Shown in pieces: positions 34,248-42,426 of a stretch of DNA of 55,637 bases. The position numbers and the translations under genes are program-made. Position 1 is the stretch's first letter. The number at the start of each line of letters is the position of its first letter. The notes under the pieces were generated by a model, which was not told where the DNA came from, searched no databases, and saw only the letters and a program-made list of their open reading frames with translations. Source of the DNA: Candidatus Methanomethylophilaceae archaeon (GTDB taxonomy: Archaea; Thermoplasmatota; Thermoplasmata; Methanomassiliicoccales; Methanomethylophilaceae); assembly GCA_017461225.1 (NCBI GenBank), contig JAFTYV010000001.1, positions 1-55,637 of the forward strand. Reading direction: 5' to 3'.

Positions 34248-34774
34248 TGTCCGGGAAGGAGAAGGGCAGGGGCGGCGGGATCGGCAGGGGCATCCTGGCA
34301 TCCTTCGTGTCCGCACTCGGGATGATCGTCGTCCCGATGGTCCTGGTAACGTACCTCCCGGAAGTCGCAGGAGAGTCGGTGGACCTGTCCGCGGTCACGG
34401 AGCTGCTGCACAGGTGGATGATGACCGGAGCCGTGCTGGTCGTCCTCGCGTTCCCCACCGGGTACTTCCCGAGGGGCAGCAGGGGACGCATCGCATCGGT
34501 GGTCCTGCAGTTCGTGGCATGGCTGGCGTGGTTCGCCTACGTGCTGAACATGGGCGACCTCACCGGCATAGTCTCGATCGTGTCTGAAGGGAGCGAGATA
34601 TCCGTGGACATCGTGCTGAAGGGCATCATGCTCATGTGGGTCCTGTCCAGGGCGCTCAAGGTCCTGGTCGCCTTCGGGGACCACCACGACAACAGGAGGG
34701 GTTTCCTCGAGGAGAGGGGACCCGCCGATGAGGAGCAGAGGGACGACATCAGGATCGGCGGAAGGTTCGACTGA
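34247..34774 (+). CDS. Unknown small polytopic membrane protein
   Basis: A 175-residue protein starting in the stop of the previous gene (TGATG). Four hydrophobic segments are visible, at about residues 15-35, 58-75, 84-102 and 120-140, with charged ends and an acidic C-terminal tail (EERGPADEEQRDD). No family is recognised. Coupling to the extracytoplasmic protein upstream suggests they work as a unit in the membrane. Confidence 0.62.
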   Translation: MSGKEKGRGGGIGRGILASFVSALGMIVVPMVLVTYLPEVAGESVDLSAVTELLHRWMMTGAVLVVLAFPTGYFPRGSRGRIASVVLQFVAWLAWFAYVLNMGDLTGIVSIVSEGSEISVDIVLKGIMLMWVLSRALKVLVAFGDHHDNRRGFLEERGPADEEQRDDIRIGGRFD

Positions 34775-34786
34775 GGAGGTCACGAT

Positions 34787-35509
34787 ATGGGGATAAACAT
34801 GGGAATACGCGAGATGGAGGCCTCGAACTCCCCCTGCAGGGAGCTCAGGGCGAGACTGGTCAAGGTCCATGTGGACGACACGTCCGGGATCGAGGACCTG
34901 CTCGAATACGACGAGGTCGTGGACCTCGACACGGCCAGGGGCGCCGTCGGCGACTGGGAGGCGTTCCTGAAGAGGAACAGGATGAACGCGGAGACCGATG
35001 CCGTCTACATCGACAAGCTGAAGAAGGACGCCGACAGGGACCTCCTGGTCCCGCTGGCGGAGAGGGTGTGCACGGGCTGGGTCCCCGTGGGGGGACTCGA
35101 CGGCGACGCCCTGGAGACGGTGCTGTCGAGGTCGTCCGAGGAGGACAGGCTCACCGGATGGGACATGCTGTCCTTCGACGAGATGAACGCGATGTGCGCC
35201 GACTGCCCCCTGTCATGGGACAAGGGACGCGGATGCATAGGGGCCTTCGGCCCCGACAAGAGCCTGCTCCCCGGGATCGCGGAGAAGCACGGCTGTCCGA
35301 TCGTGGCATCCGTCCCGGCATCCGCCGCCGAGGGGCGCGTCTTCACAGCGGACGACGCCGAGAAGCTGCTGGCGGAGACGGGGGTCCTGAAGGACGCCCT
35401 CCCGGGGGAGGGCAAGATGGCGGTGCACCGCTACAGCGGACCCGTCGAGAGGCTGGAGGCCATGGCGAGGGCATGCGTCTCCGGCGGATGCGGCTTCTAC
35501 TTCTTCTGA
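34787..35509 (+). CDS. Unknown soluble cysteine-motif protein
   Basis: A 240-residue soluble protein of no recognised family. Two cysteine-rich places stand out: MCADCPLSWDKGRGC at about 136-150 with a further GC about 20 residues on, and CVSGGCGFYFF at the extreme C-terminus. The spacing suggests binding of Zn or an Fe-S cluster, but no known signature matches. An AGGAGG ribosome-binding site precedes the ATG at 34787, supporting this start. It lies 12 bases behind the membrane protein and abuts the convergent flavoprotein gene with no gap (35509/35510). Confidence 0.65.
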   Translation: MGINMGIREMEASNSPCRELRARLVKVHVDDTSGIEDLLEYDEVVDLDTARGAVGDWEAFLKRNRMNAETDAVYIDKLKKDADRDLLVPLAERVCTGWVPVGGLDGDALETVLSRSSEEDRLTGWDMLSFDEMNAMCADCPLSWDKGRGCIGAFGPDKSLLPGIAEKHGCPIVASVPASAAEGRVFTADDAEKLLAETGVLKDALPGEGKMAVHRYSGPVERLEAMARACVSGGCGFYFF

Positions 35510-36091
35510 TCAGGCGTAGCCGTTCAAACGCATTATGGTGTCCACCATGCCCTTGACCAGGGCGTGGACACCCCTCATGCCCAGGACGTCGTCGGAGTAC
35601 TGCGGCGAGTTCAGGGCACGGATGACGGGGAGGGGCGTGGAACCGCACACGAGCATCCCGTTGCGGAGCATGAAGCGAACCAACTGGTCGTACACATGGT
35701 CGGCACCGTCGTGACCGCACACGGCGAGGGCGCCGCCCACCTTCCCGGTGAGGCCCCTGTCACCCTTCTCGTAGACGAGTGCCGCCCTCTCGAGGAAGGT
35801 CTGCATCACGCTGGGACACGCACCGGCGTACGTGGGGGACGCGAGCACTATGCCGTCCGCCGCACGCAGGACGTCCAGGAGCTCGTTGAGGCCATCGTCC
35901 TCGTCCATGCACCTCCCGTCTCCGCGGATCTCGCAGGTCATGCAGACGTTGCAGTTCACGAAGCTGTAGTTGTAGAGGTGGACGATCTCGAACTCGATCC
36001 CCTCCCTCTCGAACTCGTCCTGCATCTCGTTGAGGATGTTGGTTGTGTTGCCGATGGGGCGGGGACTGCCGTTCAGTGCGATGACCTTCAT
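35510..36091 (-). CDS. Iron-sulfur flavoprotein (NADPH-dependent FMN reductase fold)
   Basis: A 193-residue flavodoxin-like protein. The FMN phosphate loop is NGSPRPIGNT (7-16) and ASPTYAG lines the flavin site. A compact cysteine motif, Cys47-x2-Cys50-x2-Cys53-x7-Cys61, matches iron-sulfur flavoproteins (Isf) of methanogens, which carry one [4Fe-4S] cluster and FMN per subunit and pass electrons from ferredoxin, sometimes to O2 or peroxide. It is divergent from sufCB across a 162-bp gap with two inverted repeats, so both may answer to iron or oxidative stress. Confidence 0.88.
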   Translation of the reverse strand: MKVIALNGSPRPIGNTTNILNEMQDEFEREGIEFEIVHLYNYSFVNCNVCMTCEIRGDGRCMDEDDGLNELLDVLRAADGIVLASPTYAGACPSVMQTFLERAALVYEKGDRGLTGKVGGALAVCGHDGADHVYDQLVRFMLRNGMLVCGSTPLPVIRALNSPQYSDDVLGMRGVHALVKGMVDTIMRLNGYA

Positions 36092-36139
36092 GTCCCGTGA
36101 ATCCCACGACGCCGATAAAAGGGAATCGCAGGCGGAGTT

Positions 36140-36154
36140 ACGATAAACTATCGT
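36140..36154. promoter_or_regulatory. Inverted repeat between isf-like gene and sufC
   Basis: ACGATA-AAC-TATCGT: a perfect 6-bp-arm inverted repeat, 49 bases upstream of the flavoprotein start. It is unlike the TTGGAT operator and may bind a separate regulator. Confidence 0.45.
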
Positions 36155-36197
36155 TTAATACATGGAACCCCATGGGGAACCCGTAGGCACGGCCGCA

Positions 36198-36220
36198 CCC
36201 TACATCTATTATATGTAGGG
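36198..36220. promoter_or_regulatory. Inverted repeat overlapping the sufC promoter
   Basis: CCCTACAT-N7-ATGTAGGG: perfect 8-bp arms around CTATTAT, which with the next bases forms a TATA-like stretch 34-49 bases before the sufC start. An operator or a stem are both possible. Confidence 0.5.
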
Positions 36221-36253
36221 GCAAGCGATTCGCAGGACGTTAAAGGTGATGAC

Positions 36254-37009
36254 ATGACCGAGATGCTGAAAATTGTAGATCTGCATGCCGAAGCCGGCGA
36301 GAGGGAGATCCTCAAAGGGGTCAACCTGACGGTCAAGGAGGGGGAGACCGCTGTCCTCTTCGGACCCAACGGCTCAGGCAAGTCCACACTGCTGGCCACC
36401 ATCATGGGGTACAGCACGTGCAAGGTCACCCAGGGGGAGATCCTGTTCAAGGGACAGGACATCACGGAGATGACCGTCGACGAGCGCGCGAAGCTCGGTA
36501 TCGGCATGATGATGCAGAGACCCCCGAACATCTTCGGCGTCAGGCTCGGGGACCTCATCAAGGCCACCTCGGAGAACGGCGAGGCCATCCTCGGGGAGGC
36601 ACCCAACTTCAAGATGCAGAACTTCCTGGACAGGGAGATCAACGTCGGTTTCTCCGGAGGGGAGATCAAGAGGTCCGAGCTGCTGCAGCTCACCGCGCAG
36701 AAACCCGAGTTCATCCTCCTCGACGAGCCCGAGTCGGGTGTCGACCTGGAGAACATCGACCTCATCGGCAACAAGGTCCGCGACCTCCTCTACGACCAGA
36801 GGAAGGGATGCGGCGGGAACATCCAGAGACACGTGTCCTCACTGGTCATCACCCACACCGGACAGATCCTGGACTACATCGGTGCCGACTGCGCGTACGT
36901 CATGAAGGAGGGCAGGATTCGCTGCTCCGGCAGGCCCATGGACCTGCTCAAGGAGATCAAGGAGAACGGATACGGGGAGTGTGGAGCATGTCAGATAATA
37001 GAGCTGTGA
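36254..37009 (+). CDS. sufC: SufC, Fe-S cluster assembly ATPase
   Basis: A 251-residue ABC-type ATPase. Walker A is GPNGSGKST, the Q-loop region contains MMMQRPPNIFGV, the signature reads GFSGGEIKRSELLQL, and Walker B is FILLDEPESGVDLENI, the SufC-specific form. The ATG has a typical GGTGAT ribosome-binding site. It overlaps sufB by 22 bases. SufC powers conformational change in SufB during de novo [4Fe-4S] assembly; archaea commonly have only this two-gene version. The nitrogenase-like reductases and the flavoprotein nearby are natural clients. Confidence 0.95.
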   Translation: MTEMLKIVDLHAEAGEREILKGVNLTVKEGETAVLFGPNGSGKSTLLATIMGYSTCKVTQGEILFKGQDITEMTVDERAKLGIGMMMQRPPNIFGVRLGDLIKATSENGEAILGEAPNFKMQNFLDREINVGFSGGEIKRSELLQLTAQKPEFILLDEPESGVDLENIDLIGNKVRDLLYDQRKGCGGNIQRHVSSLVITHTGQILDYIGADCAYVMKEGRIRCSGRPMDLLKEIKENGYGECGACQIIEL

Positions 37010-38190
37010 AGGAGGCCCTCGGCAAGCAGGGCGCGTACGGGGAGGACATCGACATAGACCTCTACGAGACCGGTTCCAGGGACGTCGACCAGATCGACGA
37101 CCTCGAGAGCTCCGAGTACAGGAAGTACATGGAGAACGTGGGTGTCGTGGCCGACGAGATCAACCGCTCCGGAACCCTGATGTTCATCGACAACGGCATG
37201 AGCCACTGCCATGCGCAGGAGCAGGAGGGGCTCGAGATGATGAGCGTCCGCGAGGCGCTCGAGAAGCACGACGGACTCAAGGACTACTTCTGGACCGCCG
37301 TCGACCCCACCAAGGACAAGTACACCGCCACCAGCTACCTCGACGACGCGGACGGCTACTTCATCCGCGTCAAGGCCGGACACCACGTCAAGAACCCCGT
37401 GCAGACATGCATGCTCATCAACCAGAACAAGAGCGCGCAGAAGCTCCACAACATCATCATCGTCGAGGACGGCGCGTCCCTCGAGATGATCACCGGATGC
37501 TCCACCGCGCACCATGCGGGCGACTCCATCCACGTCGGGGTCTCCGAGATATTCGTCGGGGACAACGCCAACCTGACCTTCTCCATGATCCACAGCTGGG
37601 GCAAGCAGACCGGCGTCCGCCCCAGGACCGTGTGCAACGTGGGCAAGAACTCCAACTACACGAACAACTACGTCATCCTCAACCCCGTGGGCAGCCTCCA
37701 GAGCTTCCCCGTCGCCAACCTCGGCGAGGGGTCCTCCGCCACCTACAACACCATGTGCATCGCACACGAGGGGTCGGAGATCGACACCGGCGGACTCGTC
37801 AACCTCAACGGCAAGGGCGCCAGGTCCGAGATCATGAGCAGGAGCATCTCCATGGGCGGCAAGATGTGCGCCCGCGGAAGGCTCGTCGCCAACGCACCCC
37901 AGGTCAAGGCGCACCTCGAGTGCAGGAGCATCATCCTGAAGGACGGCGGCTCCACACTCGCCGTCCCCGAGCTGGAGGCGCACGTGGCCGATGTCGAGAT
38001 GACCCACGAGGCAGCAGTCGGGAAGATCGCGAGGGACCAGATCGAGTACCTCATGTCCAGGGGACTCGACGAGGACCAGGCCATCAGCATGATCGTCAGG
38101 GGATTCCTCTCCGGAAGCATCAACGGTCTGCCCCCCGCGCTCCAGAAGGAGCTCGACGAGGCCATCGAGCAGGCCAACCTCGGTGACTGA
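36988..38190 (+). CDS. sufB: SufB/SufD-family Fe-S scaffold protein
   Basis: A 400-residue protein, the scaffold partner of SufC. The start at 36988 (MSDNRAVKEALGKQG) is inside the end of sufC, indicating coupling. The core beta-helix contains GCSTAHHAGDSIHVGVSEIFVGD in its middle and the conserved C-terminal AHVADVEMTHEAAVGKI and YLMSRGLDEDQA segments. It is shorter than bacterial SufB (about 490 residues), as usual for archaeal minimal SUF. As the only such protein here, it probably forms a homodimer with two SufC. Confidence 0.93.
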   Translation: MSDNRAVKEALGKQGAYGEDIDIDLYETGSRDVDQIDDLESSEYRKYMENVGVVADEINRSGTLMFIDNGMSHCHAQEQEGLEMMSVREALEKHDGLKDYFWTAVDPTKDKYTATSYLDDADGYFIRVKAGHHVKNPVQTCMLINQNKSAQKLHNIIIVEDGASLEMITGCSTAHHAGDSIHVGVSEIFVGDNANLTFSMIHSWGKQTGVRPRTVCNVGKNSNYTNNYVILNPVGSLQSFPVANLGEGSSATYNTMCIAHEGSEIDTGGLVNLNGKGARSEIMSRSISMGGKMCARGRLVANAPQVKAHLECRSIILKDGGSTLAVPELEAHVADVEMTHEAAVGKIARDQIEYLMSRGLDEDQAISMIVRGFLSGSINGLPPALQKELDEAIEQANLGD

Positions 38191-38200
38191 TGACATCCAT

Positions 38201-38223
38201 GCCCGGTGGGGAGACCACCGGGC
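38201..38223 (+). terminator. Hairpin after sufCB
   Basis: GCCCGGTGG / CCACCGGGC: a perfect 9-bp stem with a 5-nt loop, 11 bases after the sufB stop. Confidence 0.5.
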
Positions 38224-38300
38224 CAAACCACAATCAAACGACTTCCACCACACATCCCCGAACGGATCGCGGTCGATCGCAGGGAGCGTTTCTGATAGCT

Positions 38301-38313
38301 CATTATGATAATG
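38301..38313. promoter_or_regulatory. Palindrome CATTATGATAATG, copy 1
   Basis: A perfect palindrome with 6-bp arms around a single G, in the gap upstream of the Fic gene. An identical copy follows 76 bases later. Confidence 0.5.
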
Positions 38314-38376
38314 AAATGGCACAATAGGTCCACGATTTAAATACGGGCCCTTCGGGATGAGCGGATATGCACCCGC

Positions 38377-38389
38377 CATTATGATAATG
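38377..38389. promoter_or_regulatory. Palindrome CATTATGATAATG, copy 2
   Basis: Identical to copy 1 and 36 bases before the Fic start. A partly overlapping ATGAT-TT-ATCAT stem lies at its right side. Two identical sites suggest a dedicated regulator, possibly the Fic protein's own winged-helix-like C-terminus. Confidence 0.5.
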
Positions 38390-38425
38390 ATTTATCATAA
38401 AATGTCCATCTGCTGATGAACTGTG

Positions 38426-39502
38426 ATGTTGATGACAAAACAATACGGCATATCCGGAGCGGAGGGGTACCCTGCCGGACATGGAAGGAGGATGCCTTTC
38501 GAACCCAGACTCATCCTGGATCTGGACTCCAGATCGATGATGTGCGAGATAGACCGCATGGACCGTGAACTCGGGGGATTCCTGTTGTCCGCAGAGGATT
38601 ACAGGGAGCTCGTCGAGGATGCGTACGCATCCAACATCCATTGGTCGACGAAAATCGAGGGGAACAGGTTGACGTTCGAGGAGGTGAGGGGGCTGACCGG
38701 ACTGTACTCGTCGGGGACACTCCGCGGACCACGGTACGGTCCTGAGAAGGAGATCCTCAACCACCTGCACCAGATGTTCTCGGATCGCCTTCCCCTTCCA
38801 TGGACCGTCGGGACCGTGATGAGGGTGCACAGCATCCTGCTGGAGGGTGTCGGGGACCAGGAACCGGGGATGATCGGAACGGAGGATGTGTCCGGGAGAT
38901 TGGAATCCCTGGTCGAATGGGTCAACTCCTCCCCGTATCCTGCGGTGATCACGTCCACACTGTTCCTCCATGAATTCGAGAACATACACCCGTTCGATAA
39001 TGGGAACGGTCGTACGGGAATGGCCCTGTTCCGGATGCTGCTGCAGGAGTACGGTCTGCCCAACTGCCACCTGTGCAGGTTCGGGGAGAGGCTGTTGTCG
39101 GACGGGGGCATGCACCACGACCTCCCGGAGTTCACCGATTCGACGGAGTTCTACACCGAACTGGTCTCCCGTGTGATATGTTCCATGCATGAGGCATACG
39201 TGGAGGCCATGGACCTGTTCGGGTCCCGCGACCGTCTGGGACACTACGATGGGGATCTGAGGCCGTTGGCCAGGGGAGCCCGTTCGAAGAAGATGTTCAC
39301 ACTGTCCGAGGCATGCGGGTGGTCCGATGCAGGCGAACAGACCATCAGATCCCGGTTGAACGTCCTTGTAGATGATGGTGTGCTGAGGAAGGAGGGCAAG
39401 ACCAGGGCGATGCGCTACGTGTTCAACGATCCCTTCGACGGTCTGCGTACGGTGATTGACGGGGTGCAGGCCCTCCGGTGGACGGACCCCGATCCGGTGT
39501 GA
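38426..39502 (+). CDS. Fic domain AMP-transferase (class II, inhibitory motif N-terminal)
   Basis: A 358-residue protein. The Fic active-site motif HPFDNGNGR is at 188-196, with the catalytic His188. The inhibitory (S/T)xxxE(G/N) motif is S74-TKI-E78-G79, making it class II (inhibitory helix N-terminal to the Fic core). The C-terminal third (TLSEACGWSDAGEQTIRSRLNVLVDDGVLRKEG) resembles a winged helix, as in Fic/DUF4172-type proteins. Such enzymes transfer AMP to Ser, Thr or Tyr of a target. Start codons cluster (GTG 38423, ATG 38426, ATG 38432), so the first residues are uncertain. It is a lone gene with no antitoxin beside it. Confidence 0.88.
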   Translation: MLMTKQYGISGAEGYPAGHGRRMPFEPRLILDLDSRSMMCEIDRMDRELGGFLLSAEDYRELVEDAYASNIHWSTKIEGNRLTFEEVRGLTGLYSSGTLRGPRYGPEKEILNHLHQMFSDRLPLPWTVGTVMRVHSILLEGVGDQEPGMIGTEDVSGRLESLVEWVNSSPYPAVITSTLFLHEFENIHPFDNGNGRTGMALFRMLLQEYGLPNCHLCRFGERLLSDGGMHHDLPEFTDSTEFYTELVSRVICSMHEAYVEAMDLFGSRDRLGHYDGDLRPLARGARSKKMFTLSEACGWSDAGEQTIRSRLNVLVDDGVLRKEGKTRAMRYVFNDPFDGLRTVIDGVQALRWTDPDPV

Positions 39503-39528
39503 TGGGTTTTGAGAACCGGACGGGGTCT

Positions 39529-39542
39529 CCCCCGCCCGGGGG
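39529..39542. terminator. Hairpin between fic and cbiC
   Basis: CCCCCG / CGGGGG with a 2-nt loop in the 42-bp convergent gap; it may end both transcripts. Confidence 0.4.
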
Positions 39543-39544
39543 CG

Positions 39545-40174
39545 TCAGCCCTTGTAGTACATCATGGCGTTGCAGATGGTCGCCGCGATGTTGGATCCTC
39601 CCTTGCGTCCGCGGGGGACGATGTAGGGGACGTCGCGCTCCATGATGAGCTCCTTGGACTCCACGACGTTCACGAATCCCACGGGTGCACCGATGACCAG
39701 TGCGGGTTTGACCTCTCCCGCGTCGATCATCTCGGCGATCCTCACGAGGGCGGTGGGGGCGTTGCCGATCGCGAATATGATCGGGCGTCCCGCCGCGACC
39801 TCGACACCCTTCTCCATCGCGACGGTGGCACGGGTGCAGCCGCGCTCCTTCGCCGCGGCGGCGACGTCCTCGTCGCTGATGAAGCAGTGGACCTCCCCGC
39901 CGTACTCCGCGAGCCTGGTCTTGTTGATTCCGGCCGCGGCCATCTTGGTGTCCGTGATGATCACGGGGCCGTTCCTGATGGCCTCGACCCCTATGTTCTC
40001 GGCGTTCTCCGAGAAGCACAGGTTGTCGGCGTAGTCGAAGTCCGCGGAGGTGTGGATGCACCTCTTCACGATGGAGAACCGGGGTTCGGGCCATGTCCTG
40101 CCCCCGAGTTCGGAGACGATCGTCTCCATGCTCTTCTTCTCGATCTCGTCCGGTTTGACTATCTGTATCGCCAT
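39545..40174 (-). CDS. cbiC: Cobalt-precorrin-8 methylmutase (CbiC)
   Basis: A 209-residue enzyme that moves the methyl group from C-11 to C-12 of cobalt-precorrin-8, giving cobyrinate. The catalytic histidine lies in VKRCIHTSADFDYADN. Further marks are TDTKMAAAGINK, AIGNAPTAL and GAPVGFVNVVESKE. Length and order match CbiC/CobH throughout. It is the last gene of the leftward cbiL-cbiF-cbiH-cbiC operon, its ATG directly abutting the stop codon of cbiH in sequence (40174/40175 on the opposite-reading order), so its start is likely coupled to the gene before it. Confidence 0.95.
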   Translation of the reverse strand: MAIQIVKPDEIEKKSMETIVSELGGRTWPEPRFSIVKRCIHTSADFDYADNLCFSENAENIGVEAIRNGPVIITDTKMAAAGINKTRLAEYGGEVHCFISDEDVAAAAKERGCTRATVAMEKGVEVAAGRPIIFAIGNAPTALVRIAEMIDAGEVKPALVIGAPVGFVNVVESKELIMERDVPYIVPRGRKGGSNIAATICNAMMYYKG

Positions 40175-40918
40175 TCACTCTCCTCCTACCTTGTATCCCC
40201 TGGGGGTGATCATGCGTCCGTTGGACTCGTACGTCTGCGAGTTGCCGATGATCACGATGGTGAACATGTCCACGTCGTCGGGGTCCATGCCGCCGAGCGT
40301 GGTGACCTTGGACCACTCGCCCTCCCTGCCGGCGTCCCTGACGATACCCACGGGGGTGTCGGGGGAGCGGTACTTCAGGAGGATGTTGCGTGCCTGGTCC
40401 AGGTACGTGGTCCTGGTCTTGCTCTTAGGGTTGTAGAGGCACACGATCATGTCGCCCTGTCCCGCGCAGTCGACGCGCTTCATGATGAGGTCCAGGGGGG
40501 TCATCAGGTCGGAGAGGCTGATGATCGCCAGGTCGTGCATCAGGGGCGCCCCCAGGACGGAGGCGGCCGTGGACGCGGCGGTCATGCCGGGGACGGTGTC
40601 GATGTCGATGTCCGCGCCCATCTCCTCCGCGAGCTGGTAGATGATGCCGGCCATGCCGTAGATCCCGGAGTCGCCGCTGGAGATCATCGCGACGTCCTTG
40701 CCGGACATCGCGTCCTCGATCGCCATCCTGCAGCGCTCGACCTCCCTCATCATGCCCGTGGCCTTGTACTCCTTGTCCGGAAAGTACGGTTTGACCATGT
40801 TCACGTACGCTGTGTAGCCGGTGACGACGTCGGCGTTCTGGATGACCTCCGCCGCCTTGAACGTCATGTGCTCCTTGCCACCGGGTCCGAAACCGACGAC
40901 GTGCAGTCTTCCCCTCAC
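40175..40918 (-). CDS. cbiH: Cobalt-precorrin-3 C17-methyltransferase (CbiH)
   Basis: A 247-residue SAM-dependent methyltransferase of the CbiH/CobJ type that methylates C-17 and contracts the ring. It has the N-terminal GFGPGG loop, then SSGDSGIYGMAGI, DTVPGMTAASTAAS, the long LIMKRVDCAGQGDMIVCLYNP segment typical of CbiH, and VGIVRDAGREGE. The start is a GTG at 40918 with a GGAGG element ahead; it lies 4 bases after the cbiF stop. A longer in-frame ORF reaches into cbiF but its extra residues are not family-like. Confidence 0.93.
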   Translation of the reverse strand: MRGRLHVVGFGPGGKEHMTFKAAEVIQNADVVTGYTAYVNMVKPYFPDKEYKATGMMREVERCRMAIEDAMSGKDVAMISSGDSGIYGMAGIIYQLAEEMGADIDIDTVPGMTAASTAASVLGAPLMHDLAIISLSDLMTPLDLIMKRVDCAGQGDMIVCLYNPKSKTRTTYLDQARNILLKYRSPDTPVGIVRDAGREGEWSKVTTLGGMDPDDVDMFTIVIIGNSQTYESNGRMITPRGYKVGGE

Positions 40919-40922
40919 CGGA

Positions 40923-41678
40923 TCACTCCTCCGCCTGGCGGAACTCCGTCGTGAAGTGCTTGTCGTACAGCTTGGACAGCTCGTACTCGTCACCGAGGAA
41001 GTCCCCGACGACGGTGAGGGCGGTCTTGGTTATTCCGGCCTCCTTGACCTTCTCCGCGATGTCCGCGATGGTTCCGGTGACGATCTTCTGGTCGGGCCAG
41101 GTCGCCTTGTACACGACCGCAACGGGTGTGGTGGGCTCGTATCCGCCCTCCATGAGCTGCGCGGTCATCTCGTCCATGAACCCGATCGAGAGGAATATGA
41201 TCATGGTGGAGTGGTGCCTCGCCAGGTCCACGAGCTTCTCGCCCGGGGGCATGGGGGTCCTGCCCTCCATCCTGGTGCAGATGACGGTCTGGCTCTTGCC
41301 GGGGAGGGTGTACTCCTTGTTGAGGACCGCCGCTGTCGCGAGGAAGGAGCTGACACCGGGGACGACCTCGTACGTGATGCCGAGCTCGTCGAGCCTGTCC
41401 ATCTGCTCCCTGTGGGCGCCGTAGATGGCGGGGTCGCCCGTGTGGACGCGGACGCACTTCTTGCCCTCCCTCTCTGCCCTCTCCATGATCTCTATGACCT
41501 GGTCCAGGTGGAGGTAGGCGCTGTCGTGGATCTCCGCACCCTCCTTGTGTCCATCGAGGACGCCGGGGTTCACGAGGGAACCGGCGAAGATGATGACATC
41601 GGCCTCGTCGATGAGCCTCTTCCCCTTGATCGTGAGCAGTTCGGGGTCTCCGGGACCCGCACCTATGAACGTAATCAT
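40923..41678 (-). CDS. cbiF: Cobalt-precorrin-4 C11-methyltransferase (CbiF)
   Basis: A 251-residue SAM-dependent methyltransferase. Marks are FIGAGPGDPELLTIKG at the N-terminus, ADVIIFAGSLV, HTGDPAIYGAHREQ, EVVPGVSSFLATAA and RTPMPPGEKL, all standard for CbiF/CobM. It methylates C-11 of cobalt-precorrin-4 in the anaerobic route. It is followed by cbiH with a short gap and preceded by cbiL at 7 bases. Confidence 0.95.
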   Translation of the reverse strand: MITFIGAGPGDPELLTIKGKRLIDEADVIIFAGSLVNPGVLDGHKEGAEIHDSAYLHLDQVIEIMERAEREGKKCVRVHTGDPAIYGAHREQMDRLDELGITYEVVPGVSSFLATAAVLNKEYTLPGKSQTVICTRMEGRTPMPPGEKLVDLARHHSTMIIFLSIGFMDEMTAQLMEGGYEPTTPVAVVYKATWPDQKIVTGTIADIAEKVKEAGITKTALTVVGDFLGDEYELSKLYDKHFTTEFRQAEE

Positions 41679-41685
41679 TTCTTGA

Positions 41686-42384
41686 TCACCTCTTCCTTAT
41701 CAGAACAGTTGTGAAGTACCCGTACTCCCTGTTGCGGTCCAGGGGACCGATGTACTCGCCCTCCATGCCCACGTTGCTGACCACAACCGCGTCGGACGGG
41801 TCCAATCCCTTGGCCTCCATCATGTCCGCTATCGTGTCGACTGCCTTGAAGGCCTTCATCACGACTATGTTGTCGAAACCCTCCATCGCCTCCATGAGGA
41901 GATGGGTGTTCCCCTTGGCCATCGGGACGACGGCGAGGCCCTCGTCCCCGATCATGAGCGGTTGGCGCGCCAGGGCGGAACCGTGGCAGAACGAGGGTAT
42001 TCCCGGGACGATCTCCGTCTCGTAGCCGCGCGAACGGACCTCCTCGTCGATGTACATGTACGTGCTGTACACGCCCACGTCGCCGAGGGTCACCATCGCT
42101 ATGTCGGACCCCTCGTCCAGCAGGGAGCACATGCGGTTTATCGCGGCCTCCCTGCACTTCTCACGGACGGAATCACGGGGGTTCATGCTGAACACGAACT
42201 CCGCAACGGTCTTGGACGACATGTCCACCACCTGGGAGGCTATGTCGAAGGCGACACTGCCCTCACCCTCGGACCTCACCGGATACCCGACCACACCGCA
42301 GCGCTCCAGGATCTCCTTGGCCCTCAGGGTCATCAGTCCGGGATCACCCGGCCCGACCCCTATTCCGTACAACTTCCCTGTCAT
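41686..42384 (-). CDS. cbiL: Cobalt-precorrin-2 C20-methyltransferase (CbiL)
   Basis: A 232-residue enzyme that adds the C-20 methyl to cobalt-precorrin-2, the entry step of the corrin branch. Marks are GIGVGPGDPGLMTLRA, the DIAMVTLGDVGVYSTYMYI block and EIVPGIPSFCHGSAL. The start at MTGKLYGIG was chosen because it is directly before the SAM loop; the frame is open upstream, but that would run across the operators into cbiD DNA. It is first of the leftward operon, with a perfect-arm operator 15 bases upstream. Confidence 0.95.
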   Translation of the reverse strand: MTGKLYGIGVGPGDPGLMTLRAKEILERCGVVGYPVRSEGEGSVAFDIASQVVDMSSKTVAEFVFSMNPRDSVREKCREAAINRMCSLLDEGSDIAMVTLGDVGVYSTYMYIDEEVRSRGYETEIVPGIPSFCHGSALARQPLMIGDEGLAVVPMAKGNTHLLMEAMEGFDNIVVMKAFKAVDTIADMMEAKGLDPSDAVVVSNVGMEGEYIGPLDRNREYGYFTTVLIRKR

Positions 42385-42398
42385 TGTCACACCAATGG

Positions 42399-42415
42399 TT
42401 GGATATAACATCCAA
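42399..42415. promoter_or_regulatory. TTGGAT-N5-ATCCAA operator, cbiL side
   Basis: TTGGATATAACATCCAA: both arms are perfect, 14 bases before the cbiL start codon (leftward). Confidence 0.8.
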
Positions 42416-42426
42416 AGTATTTTAAG

